The notes under the pieces were generated by a model. That model was not told the origin of the DNA. It searched no databases and saw only the letters and a list, made by a program, of their open reading frames with translations. A stretch of DNA of 11,642 nt, taken from positions 1 to 11,642 of the forward strand of contig CAJUEX010000072.1 of assembly GCA_910585715.1 (NCBI GenBank). Direction: 5' to 3'. The translations under genes and the position numbers were made by a program. Shown in pieces: positions 6,901 through 11,642 of this stretch (position 1 is its first letter; each line of letters begins with the position of its first letter). This DNA is from an uncultured Lachnospiraceae bacterium (GTDB lineage: Bacteria; Bacillota; Clostridia; Lachnospirales; Lachnospiraceae).

Positions 6901-8985
6901 AATAAAATTCAGCAGACCTTTACATTAAAGGTAGGGGAAACAAAGACCTTCACAGGCATTCCTGCCGGTACGAAATACACCATCAGCGAGGCTGCTCCTA
7001 CTGACGGCAGCACACTGAAATCAGTAACGGATTCTCTGGCAAGCGGTACTGTACCTGCCGGTGTAGGCAAGGATACGGTTATGATTTCCGCAGCCAATGT
7101 AGTAAGCGGTACAGTTACAGCAGACACAACCACTGCCTCCGTGCAGACCTTTACTTTCAACAACCACAAAGACGGAGCGCCTTTCATACCCGGAGACAGT
7201 GTATTTTCTGCTGAAAAGGAAGTTGACACTACCGGCATTAATCCTTTATTTGCCAATGATACGGTTTTTAAAGACAATCTAAAGGAGCTGATTTTTGATT
7301 TTGAAATTCATAATCTGGCTACACATTACGGCTCCCGCACTGTGGAAGAAATGGAACAAAAAGCCAATACTCCCGGTGCAGTTATGTATCAGGAGGATAT
7401 TGCAGACTACGGTTCTGTAACCTCCGGAAAAGCAGAGCCTGCTAACGGCGCCAAGTTCAGCAGGTATGCCAATGGTTCTGACGGCAGCCAGATTCTAGTA
7501 GGAACTGCCAACGGCAATGCAGTAACAAACGATTCCTTCAGTTTAAGAGATAATCAGATTGCACGTTTTAATAATAAATTCAGACGGGGCAGCTATATCG
7601 TATTAAAAGAAAAAACAAGCTCCATGATGAAAGCCCTGTCCGGTTTATCCGGAGACACCGCTGAACAGTTATTAACAGATGTTTTTGATACAAGTTATAC
7701 TGTTTATAACAAGGATGCCGCAATTTCCCAGGCTGATTTACAAAAGAGTACCACATGGGTAACCGGAAGTTCCTTAAGCTCCCTTTCCAACGTGAAGGGC
7801 ACGGCAATAAATGACGGCAGAAGGGAAAAATCCAGTGCAGGCGCATCAGACAGCAACGGAACCCTGATAGGCGACACTACGATTACGTCCCAGCCGGCAA
7901 GCGCCATTCTGTTTAGGGATTACGAGGATCCTGACAGTGAAACTGCAGATATAGACTTAAAGGTAAAATATACGAACCGCCTTAAAACCGGCGCAATTGC
8001 CATTACCAAAGCACCGGCAGCCGGTTCAGATGTTCTGACCGGTACTTATAGCTTTACCATAACCTTTGACAACGTGGCGGGCATAAGATTTGAAGACACC
8101 TTTGACTCCCAATACCACATATTGTCAGACAGGCAGATTCAACAGACATTTACTTTAAAGGCCGGAGAAACAAAAACCTTTACAGGCATTCCTGCCGGTA
8201 CAGAATACACCATTAAGGAAACGGCTCCTACAGACGGCAGCACTCTGCAGTCAGTGACAGACTCTTTAGCAGGCGGCACAGCTCCTGCAGGCGTAGGCAA
8301 GGATAATGCTGCCATTTCCACTGACAAGGCAGTTACCGGTAAGATTACAGCAGATGATACTACTGCTTCTGTCCAGACATTTACTTTCTATAATATGAAG
8401 GAAAAAACACCTACTCCGGATCCGACACCCGATCCGACTCCGGAACCGGAGCCAAAACCAACATCCATAAAGCTTACCAAGGTGGACTCAGCTGATTCTG
8501 ATAAAACCTTAAAGGGCGCTGCTTTCCGGTTGGAAAAGCTGGCTGCAGACGGCTCTGTGGATAGAGGATTTACCACACAGGAAATGACTACTCCTGAAAA
8601 TGGTGTTATAATCTTTGACAATTTATCTGATGGTACTTACCGCCTGACAGAAACAAAGGCGCCGTCCGGATATGTGCAGTTAAAAAATCCTGCCATTATC
8701 GTGATTAAAAACGGAAAGTACACATTAGAAAACAATGAGGAAAAAGCCATTAAAAATAATACGATTTCCTTTATTATAAAAAATAACAAACAGGCTGCTC
8801 CTCCAAAGAATCCGCCAAAAAACCCTCCAAAGGAAACTCCCAAGAAGAGCCCCAATCCGCCGGCAAAGATTTTCAGCCTGCCAAAAACAGGCGGCATCGG
8901 AACCATTCTCTACACATTGATTGGTGTTGCATGCATGGGCGGCGTAATAGTATTCTTTTACATCAGAAAAAAGAAAAAAGCATAG
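3964..8985 (+). CDS. LPXTG-anchored fibro-slime/SpaA-like surface adhesin
   Basis: This is a 1673-residue secreted, wall-anchored protein, probably an adhesin or pilus-tip protein. Order: a signal peptide (1 to about 29, cleavage after VFA); a Ser/Thr/Asn-rich segment to about 108; and a unique region (about 110-440) with Cys at 221, 235, 244, 406 and 409. A fibro-slime (PA14-like) domain spans about 440-665, with SGDDDIWIFIDGE at 577-589, GGGHGE, a sixth Cys at 538 and YYMERG near 646-651; related PA14 folds bind glycans through such Asp loops. Two tandem stalk repeats of about 400 residues follow (668-1079, 1080-1479), then a DPTP-rich linker (about 1482-1499). A SpaA/Cna-B domain (1500-1608) has candidate isopeptide residues K1506 and E1563 in TETKAPSGY. 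The C-terminus has a Pro/Lys wall-spanning stretch, LPKTGG (1639-1644), a membrane segment and an RKKKKA tail. I see no YPKN-type pilin motif, so backbone-pilin status is unsupported. The glycan or receptor is unknown. Confidence 0.93.
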   Translation: MNRNGKKILCLLAVFMLFFTNSSIMSVFAVEEGASSTDTVQLESSVEPLSSPKTIPAGNTDSNGKTNNAGNFGPLAETNFNSELNSVSENDIPAPQEMDIPHNAVSQELKVGAGQRTIYYDATLSKVTYSGNDNNPPGKVIRKPNSIPSTASGSKVYYYAWKSTDISDSVNGEMTKESSYSQGANTWADVWSVNLDEDYDRIVFASYPVTGSADYQTGGTCTTELTVPSGLTSPCFYADNGDQCVYEQQWMNGSQLSDPVDMRRKGHWNEVHKITTLGNDITSYVASGTETRDSRKLYVNTTFFDYYSDKEINGIDRGTIAAGTSNPPVLGYTNRTYMPNKLFNTALSDYYIDNSVANPLYFGHFQWKGNTEGTYFQGIGADLNLSGYSDVKRFYHINNSEFRQGCGTCQEVGSSTHSHATDVATQGLVDSSLSAGGELQMSGAKAPFFDKNFLEGANSYNTALGKVYPSVYFPFTKENDYWTFNSKETTLRMTQSTRDDHYFLQEKTSADAVMGYTNGYPTTNSNFFPFDDKDSSGCVNELNYGFGMKMDINFRLTQDGTIKDSSGASKPITFNFSGDDDIWIFIDGELALDIGGGHGEVSGELDFSTKTATVSKVKTNTGETADATNSFTLKGANTEQHTLTMYYMERGLWESNMYVTFNFPDNNVFSAEKEVVTTGIDALFADNADFKTNVKNLVFDLDIKNLATHYGSRTVAEMDAQASAAGFIMRQEHIADYGSVASKTAEPATGAKYSLFNKGADDSETLVGTSNGNTVANGVVSLKDKQIARFTNKFRRGSYIVVTEKTSSMMETLSGLSGSAAEKLLTDVFDTNYSIYSKNAEISQADLQADSYWVTGSSLSSVKNQSGVAANDGRTENLVAGATDMNGTTIPHTSGLTKPANAVLFRNYINPDSETVDMDLNVKYTNSFKTGAIAITKKQAAGSAALDANTEYSFTVTFDNVAGLKLEDTWDASYQPTTDNKIQQTFTLKVGETKTFTGIPAGTKYTISEAAPTDGSTLKSVTDSLASGTVPAGVGKDTVMISAANVVSGTVTADTTTASVQTFTFNNHKDGAPFIPGDSVFSAEKEVDTTGINPLFANDTVFKDNLKELIFDFEIHNLATHYGSRTVEEMEQKANTPGAVMYQEDIADYGSVTSGKAEPANGAKFSRYANGSDGSQILVGTANGNAVTNDSFSLRDNQIARFNNKFRRGSYIVLKEKTSSMMKALSGLSGDTAEQLLTDVFDTSYTVYNKDAAISQADLQKSTTWVTGSSLSSLSNVKGTAINDGRREKSSAGASDSNGTLIGDTTITSQPASAILFRDYEDPDSETADIDLKVKYTNRLKTGAIAITKAPAAGSDVLTGTYSFTITFDNVAGIRFEDTFDSQYHILSDRQIQQTFTLKAGETKTFTGIPAGTEYTIKETAPTDGSTLQSVTDSLAGGTAPAGVGKDNAAISTDKAVTGKITADDTTASVQTFTFYNMKEKTPTPDPTPDPTPEPEPKPTSIKLTKVDSADSDKTLKGAAFRLEKLAADGSVDRGFTTQEMTTPENGVIIFDNLSDGTYRLTETKAPSGYVQLKNPAIIVIKNGKYTLENNEEKAIKNNTISFIIKNNKQAAPPKNPPKNPPKETPKKSPNPPAKIFSLPKTGGIGTILYTLIGVACMGGVIVFFYIRKKKKA
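5965..7200 (+). repeat. Adhesin stalk repeat, copy 1
   Basis: This is the first of two in-frame tandem copies with a 1236-base (412-residue) offset. Each copy starts VFSAEKEV and contains NLATHYGSRTV, IADYGSV, a KFRRGSYIV strand, EKTSSMM and LLTDVFDT. Each ends with a Cna-B-like subdomain running from TGAIAITK through TFTGIPAGT and YTI to ASVQTFTF. Copy 1 ends with a short HKDGAPFIPGD linker. Confidence 0.9.
7201..8400 (+). repeat. Adhesin stalk repeat, copy 2
   Basis: This is the second tandem copy, about two residues shorter by its end (ASVQTFTFYN). The conserved blocks are almost identical to copy 1, for example KFRRGSYIV, GETKTFTGIPAGT and the segment from APTDGSTL to SVTDSLA. Other stretches have diverged at both protein and DNA level. 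The duplication is therefore old enough to have drifted, with the blocks apparently held by selection. It probably lengthens the stalk. Confidence 0.9.
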
Positions 8986-9029
8986 CAGAAAAAAAGAGGT
9001 CTGGCATAAAACCAGCCTCTTTTTTTCTG
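8986..9029 (+). terminator. Intrinsic terminator between adhesin and sortase
   Basis: The hairpin begins one base after the adhesin stop. AGAGG, a bulged T and CTGG pair with CCAG and CCTCT around a 7-base loop (9005-9011), followed by seven T. The A-tract before the stem pairs with the T-tract, so the element is also terminator-like on the other strand, though no leftward gene needs it. It should cut most adhesin transcripts before the sortase. Confidence 0.85.
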
Positions 9030-9036
9030 TTTTGTA

Positions 9037-9066
9037 TTGTGTTTTCTGCTCAAAATGAAATATAAT
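9037..9066 (+). promoter_or_regulatory. Candidate promoter of the sortase gene
   Basis: A consensus -10 box TATAAT (9061-9066) sits 18 bases after a weak -35, TTGTGT (9037-9042). It lies immediately downstream of the adhesin terminator and 37 bases before the sortase start. The position supports independent expression of the sortase. Confidence 0.55.
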
Positions 9067-9103
9067 GGAGTAGAAAAAAGGATAAGATAAAGGAGCCTTT
9101 CTT

Positions 9104-10102
9104 ATGAAAGATAAATTGATTACGATAGCTGCCTGTATGGTTTTTCTGGCGGGAGCAGCTATTTTTTGTTATCCGCTGGCTAAGAACTGGTACTATGACT
9201 ACAATACAAGCCATGTGCTGGACAGCTATAAAAATGAAATAAAGGAGCTTTCAAAGCCGGAAACTGAAAAGTCAGAAACTGAAAACGCAGAATCTGAAAA
9301 AACAGAAGCTTTCCCCGCGTCTGCTGAGCAAGCTTCAGAAGCAGAAAAAATATTTCCCGAGTTACATGAAGAGATGGTTACATATAACCAGAGCATTTAT
9401 GAAAACATGCAAAAAGATCTGACCGATCCCTTTTCCTATGAGTCCGCCAGCTTTGACCTGACGGAATACGGATTATCCGACAATATTATCGGATATCTGT
9501 CCATTCCTGCCATGGATGTGGAGCTTCCCGTTTATCTGGGCGCCAATGATGAAAATCTGGCAAAAGGCGCCGTTCACTTAGGACAGACATCCATGCCCAT
9601 CGGCGGAAACAATACAAATGCGGTTCTGGCTGCCCACAGGGGCTATCAGGGCATTCCCATGTTCCGGGATATTGAAAAGCTAAAAACCGGAGATTTGGTT
9701 ACCATAACCACTCCCTGGGATACTCTAACCTATCAGGTCTTTCAAACAGAAATCATTTTTCCCGATGAAATCAATAAAATCCTGATTCAGCCGGGAAAAG
9801 ACATGCTTACCTTATTTACCTGCCATCCTTACAGGCAGAACAGCCACCGGTATGTGGTATATTGTGAACGCACTTTTATCAAAGAAGCTGAAGTATCTTC
9901 AAGTACGGAAAATACACCTTCCACTTCTGAAACGGTTCAGCCTGAGGCTGAAAAAAAGGAAACTCCTTCTGTTTCCCATACAGAGGACAGCCTTTCTTCC
10001 TCAAGACAACAGATTTTTATCGACAAATATGTCCCTATCGCCGGAATCCTTTTTTTAGCAGTCTTATTTATATTATGTATGATGGGATTAAAGAAAAAGT
10101 AA
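9104..10102 (+). CDS. Class C (pilus-type) sortase
   Basis: This membrane transpeptidase cleaves LPXTG-type signals between Thr and Gly and transfers the protein to a pilin lysine or to the wall. The 332-residue product has an N-terminal membrane segment (about 5-24), a sortase core (about 125-258), and a C-terminal membrane segment (about 310-328) ending in GLKKK. The catalytic residues are visible: H178 in AAHRG, C240 in TLFTC, and R249 in NSHRYVVY. A DPF motif (108-110) before the core matches the lid that covers the active site of class C enzymes; with the C-terminal anchor it argues against class A or B. Two low-complexity linkers flank the core (Glu/Lys/Ser/Thr-rich 50-85, Ser/Thr/Glu-rich 262-303). 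The ATG follows AAAGGAG (9089-9095) by eight bases. The adjacent LPKTG adhesin is the obvious substrate. Confidence 0.93.
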   Translation: MKDKLITIAACMVFLAGAAIFCYPLAKNWYYDYNTSHVLDSYKNEIKELSKPETEKSETENAESEKTEAFPASAEQASEAEKIFPELHEEMVTYNQSIYENMQKDLTDPFSYESASFDLTEYGLSDNIIGYLSIPAMDVELPVYLGANDENLAKGAVHLGQTSMPIGGNNTNAVLAAHRGYQGIPMFRDIEKLKTGDLVTITTPWDTLTYQVFQTEIIFPDEINKILIQPGKDMLTLFTCHPYRQNSHRYVVYCERTFIKEAEVSSSTENTPSTSETVQPEAEKKETPSVSHTEDSLSSSRQQIFIDKYVPIAGILFLAVLFILCMMGLKKK

Positions 10103-10131
10103 AAGCAGGCTAACACAAGCCTGCTTTTTTT
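10101..10131. terminator. Bidirectional terminator shared by sortase and bioY
   Basis: AAAAGCAGGC (10101-10110) and GCCTGCTTTT (10119-10128) form a 10-bp stem with an 8-base loop, with T continuing to 10131 on the plus strand. Read leftward, the same stem ends in TTTT, ACTTTTT. The hairpin overlaps the last sense codons and TAG stop of bioY and begins within the sortase stop codon, so two convergent genes are packed onto one terminator. Confidence 0.88.
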
Positions 10132-10691
10132 AATCTCTTCACAATTTCAGGTCCTATAAACATGGCGATGAGCATCTTGGCAACATCTCCCGGAATAAAA
10201 GGGATAACTCCGGCAGCAAGGGCTGCCTCAAAGGATAATCCCGCCTGATGTGCCAGCCAAACAGTGCCAAATAAATAACACACCAACGTCCCCATTACCA
10301 TTCCCAAAAATCCCATATATCTTTTCTCCGGCCATTTATCAATGAACAGTCCGCATATAACCGCCATAAACAAAAATCCGATTAAATATCCCCCCGTAGG
10401 TCCTAAAAGCTTTCCCGGCCCTCCCGTAAAGGATGAAAAAACCGGAATGCCAACCAGACCAATCAGCAGATAAATCACATAACTGATACTGCCCTTTTTC
10501 ATGCCTAACACATAAATGGAAAAATAAACAGCCAGATTCGTCAAAGAAATCGGCACCGGACTAAACGGAAGAGGAATGGACAGAGGACCCAAAATACAGG
10601 TAACCGCCGCCATAACCCCTATTAAGGCAAGTGTTCTTGTATTTCCCTGCGGCATATTGATAACAGAATCAGATTGTAGGTTTGTGTTCAT
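10110..10691 (-). CDS. BioY, biotin-specific S component of an ECF transporter
   Basis: BioY binds biotin in the membrane and works with a shared ATP-driven energising module (EcfA, EcfA', EcfT), which is not encoded here. The 193-residue product is of usual length, with about six hydrophobic segments. It carries the family signature GIPVFSSFTGGPGKLLGPTG (81-100) followed by GYLIGF, and the C-terminal PFIPGDVAKM (164-173). The ATG at 10691 is preceded by AAGGA (10704-10708) with a 12-base gap, which is long but acceptable; a start at Met13 is a weaker option. The gene stands alone, with no bioB, bioD or bioF nearby, suggesting uptake rather than synthesis at this locus. Control by the biotin-sensing repressor BirA is strongly suggested by the two operators upstream. 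Confidence 0.96.
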   Translation of the reverse strand: MNTNLQSDSVINMPQGNTRTLALIGVMAAVTCILGPLSIPLPFSPVPISLTNLAVYFSIYVLGMKKGSISYVIYLLIGLVGIPVFSSFTGGPGKLLGPTGGYLIGFLFMAVICGLFIDKWPEKRYMGFLGMVMGTLVCYLFGTVWLAHQAGLSFEAALAAGVIPFIPGDVAKMLIAMFIGPEIVKRLKKAGLC

Positions 10692-10737
10692 AGTTTCTTA
10701 TCGTCCTTTCTCAATTTAAGCATTTTCTTTTTCGTAT

Positions 10738-10773
10738 TTAACAGTTTTCTGTCTTGCCAGTTAAAACTGTTAA
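10738..10773 (-). repeat. 11-bp inverted repeat in the bioY leader
   Basis: TTAACAGTTTT (10738-10748) and AAAACTGTTAA (10763-10773) are perfectly complementary with a 14-base loop. The element lies just inside the predicted bioY transcript, and its upstream arm overlaps the proximal BirA half-site TGTTAACC. There is no T-tract after it. It may form a 5' RNA hairpin that protects the mRNA, or may extend the operator. Confidence 0.5.
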
Positions 10774-10797
10774 CCATTTCTATGCATTAGTTTACAT
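10767..10797 (-). promoter_or_regulatory. BirA-type operator, gene-proximal, covering the -10 region
   Basis: TGTTAACC (10768-10775), a 13-base spacer, and AGTTTACA (10789-10796) match the interrupted palindrome bound by biotinyl-BirA (TTGTwAACC with GGTTwACAA). The right half has one clear mismatch to the consensus (A for the first G). The minus-strand -10 candidate TAAACT (10789-10794) lies within the right half-site, so bound repressor would block the promoter. Confidence 0.75.
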
Positions 10798-10817
10798 TCT
10801 TACGCCTTGATTGTCAA
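10789..10817 (-). promoter_or_regulatory. Candidate bioY promoter
   Basis: Read on the minus strand, a perfect TTGACA (10812-10817), a 17-base spacer, and TAAACT (10789-10794). Transcription would start near 10782, giving a leader of about 90 bases. Each promoter box lies inside a different BirA operator. Confidence 0.65.
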
Positions 10818-10841
10818 CCTGTTTTATTTTTAGGTTTACAT
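10811..10841 (-). promoter_or_regulatory. BirA-type operator, distal, covering the -35 region
   Basis: TTGTCAACC (10811-10819), a 13-base spacer, and GGTTTACAT (10833-10841) form the better of the two BirA sites. The -35 box TTGACA of the bioY promoter is embedded in its left half. The identical spacer length in both copies argues against chance. Confidence 0.8.
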
Positions 10842-10848
10842 CTTGTAA

Positions 10849-11025
10849 GGTTTAAAGTCTGCGGAATTATTTGATAAATGTGGAAAAAATATTGAAACCA
10901 TTGTTTCATACATTGTGAAGTATTGTTGTACTAATGTTGACAGAATAGACGAACTTCCCAACTTGTTTCTTGAAAATGCTAATTACGCCAAAGAAGCATA
11001 TCGGTTAATTCAAAGCACAAAATAA
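10849..11025 (+). pseudogene. Start-less C-terminal gene remnant, unrecognised
   Basis: One plus-strand frame stays open for 58 codons from just after a TAA at 10846 to a TAA at 11023-11025, but contains no ATG and no ribosome binding site; an internal GTG at 10915 is unsupported. The product reads like a real protein tail: helical, amphipathic, with AELFDKCGKNIETIVSYIV, then NVDRIDELPNLFLENA, then KEAYRLIQSTK. I do not recognise the family. Upstream of it lies the bioY operator region, so the N-terminal part is gone rather than frameshifted. It is most likely debris of a decayed gene, perhaps phage-derived given the lysozyme nearby. A chance open frame cannot be excluded. Confidence 0.45.
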
Positions 11026-11085
11026 ATCCCGATTTACAGAACTGTTAAGTTATTGCAAATTATAAAAAGCATATAAAAGTACACA

Positions 11086-11186
11086 AAAGCCTGCCGCCCT
11101 GAGTCCCAGCCTGTAAAGAAGCATCTGGGTAACCGGGTGAAAGGTTACCGGAAGGCAATAAGCCGCTGAATAGGACCGGGACAAAA
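11086..11186 (+). other. GC-rich intergenic segment with RNA-like hairpins
   Basis: This segment stands out from the AT-rich DNA around it. GGTAACC (11128-11134) and GGTTACC (11143-11149) enclose the loop GGGTGAAA in a perfect 7-bp stem. CCCAG (11105-11109) can pair with CTGGG (11125-11129). Alternatively GTCCC (11103-11107) can close the whole segment with GGGAC (11178-11182). The two pairings share the same CCC and exclude each other. I could not match it to a riboswitch class known to me. On the minus strand a 44-codon frame from a TTG at 11184 spans the same bases. Strand and function are uncertain; a structured RNA, a repeat element or a prophage-edge sequence are all possible. Confidence 0.35.
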
Positions 11187-11218
11187 GTATTTCCTTTCTG
11201 TGAGATTTCATATTTTTA

Positions 11219-11593
11219 TCAACTTAAGAATAATTCCCTCTCTTCCTTTCTCCGTCTTTCCAGTCCCGGCAATACCCTGCCGGATACCAGCTTTTGCAGG
11301 CTGCCGTTTCCGCAGTTGTATGTAAAGGAAGTGAGGGCATCAAACTGGTTCTGGTTTAGTGGGAAAGATATGATGCCCTTTTGCCGGCAATGGTTTACAT
11401 AGTCCCCGTATTTTTTTAAGTCTTCCTTTAGCAATGCTTTTGCTGCCTCATTGGATGGCAGGGTATCTCCCGGCTTCACTCCCATGGTATGACCGTAGCC
11501 GATGGTCCATACGCCGGCAGGACACTTATATGCCGCCAGTTTGCAGCCCTCGTATTTGGCAACAAGCTCCACGCCCTTTTGGGAAACATTCAT
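11219..11593 (-). CDS. Phage-type GH24 lysozyme (endolysin) with apparent C-terminal internal deletion
   Basis: It hydrolyses peptidoglycan between N-acetylmuramic acid and N-acetylglucosamine; in phages it serves lysis. The 124-residue product shows the GH24 triad with family spacing: E15, eight residues, C24, five residues, T30, then IGYGHT. The Cys in place of the T4 Asp is the P21/R21-type variant. LNQNQFDALTSFTYNCGNG and the VLPGLERRRKEERELF end are also typical. Family members normally have about 16-20 residues between the LVSGR-type stretch and VLPGL, including a [Y/W]NKAGGK motif; here GR joins VLPGL directly, so that helix seems lost in frame. I chose the ATG at 11593 because AAAGGA sits 11 bases upstream; starts at 11605 or 11638 lack a spaced site. 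The deletion may impair folding or activity. Probably prophage-derived. Confidence 0.85.
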   Translation of the reverse strand: MNVSQKGVELVAKYEGCKLAAYKCPAGVWTIGYGHTMGVKPGDTLPSNEAAKALLKEDLKKYGDYVNHCRQKGIISFPLNQNQFDALTSFTYNCGNGSLQKLVSGRVLPGLERRRKEERELFLS

Positions 11594-11642
11594 TTTTATA
11601 TCCATTCCTTTCGCGCTGCTCAAGGCACAAAACGTCATGAAA

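Noticed and set aside
6344..8906. Many minus-strand frames opposite the adhesin
   Set aside because: They are complements of the repetitive adhesin coding sequence, occur at matching positions in both stalk repeats, and lack translation signals.
10849..11025. TnpB/transposase C-terminus or an intact small gene
   Set aside because: No zinc-finger CPKCG-type motif and no terminal inverted repeats are visible, and the frame has no ATG or ribosome binding site.
11050..11184. Minus-strand 44-codon frame from TTG, preceded by AAAGGA
   Set aside because: It has an uncommon start codon and a composition rich in Leu, Tyr, Cys and Arg. It also overlaps a stretch with RNA-like hairpins, so coding is not supported well enough to list as a gene.
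11086..11186. Cobalamin, TPP, SAM, ydaO or ZTP riboswitch
   Set aside because: Isolated short similarities (for example GGTGAAA and GGAAGG) occur, but the ordered conserved boxes of these classes are absent.
1..11642. CRISPR array, tRNA, rRNA, insertion sequence
   Set aside because: No regularly spaced short repeats, tRNA-like cloverleaf with conserved T-loop, rRNA signature or transposase was seen on either strand.

Overview
The window looks like a chromosomal segment of a low-to-mid GC Gram-positive anaerobe, most probably a gut Lachnospiraceae-type Clostridia. This is inferred from the gene set: an LCP cell-wall ligase, an LPXTG surface protein with a class C sortase, and a stand-alone BioY under Firmicutes-type BirA control. 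Strong AGGAG-type ribosome binding sites and A/T-rich intergenic DNA agree. Genus or species cannot be fixed from the sequence alone.

Layout, left to right. Bases 1-120 hold no convincing gene. A minus-strand LytR-CpsA-Psr (LCP) gene at 121-1560 follows, with its own promoter. A minus-strand methyl-accepting chemotaxis protein at 1700-3430 ends in a clear intrinsic terminator. A 533-base AT-rich divergent region (3431-3963) carries a promoter and a leader hairpin for the rightward surface module. That module is a 1673-residue secreted, sortase-anchored adhesin (3964-8985) with a fibro-slime domain, two 412-residue tandem stalk repeats, a SpaA/Cna-B domain and LPKTG. A class C sortase (9104-10102) follows. 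Between the two sit a strong terminator and a fresh promoter, so the sortase can be transcribed on its own.

A minus-strand bioY gene (10110-10691) converges on the sortase, and the two share a bidirectional terminator that overlaps the end of bioY. Upstream of bioY are two BirA-type operators, each with a 13-base spacer. One contains the -35 box and the other the -10 box of the predicted promoter, which is a clean design for repression by biotin.

The right end is degenerate or mobile in character. It holds a 58-codon open stretch with no start (10849-11025), a GC-rich stretch with hairpin potential (about 11086-11186), and a minus-strand phage-type GH24 lysozyme (11219-11593). The lysozyme has an intact E-C-T catalytic triad but appears to lack about 16-20 residues near its C-terminus. 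This suggests the eroded edge of a prophage.

How the genes work together: the adhesin and sortase form a two-gene surface module in which the sortase is expected to act on the LPKTG protein. LCP and the chemoreceptor are also envelope proteins but look independently transcribed. BioY salvages biotin and is unrelated to the surface module. The most noteworthy items are the adhesin-sortase module, which has no recognisable pilin motif and decoupled transcription, the double BirA operator, the deleted lysozyme, and the possible structured RNA.
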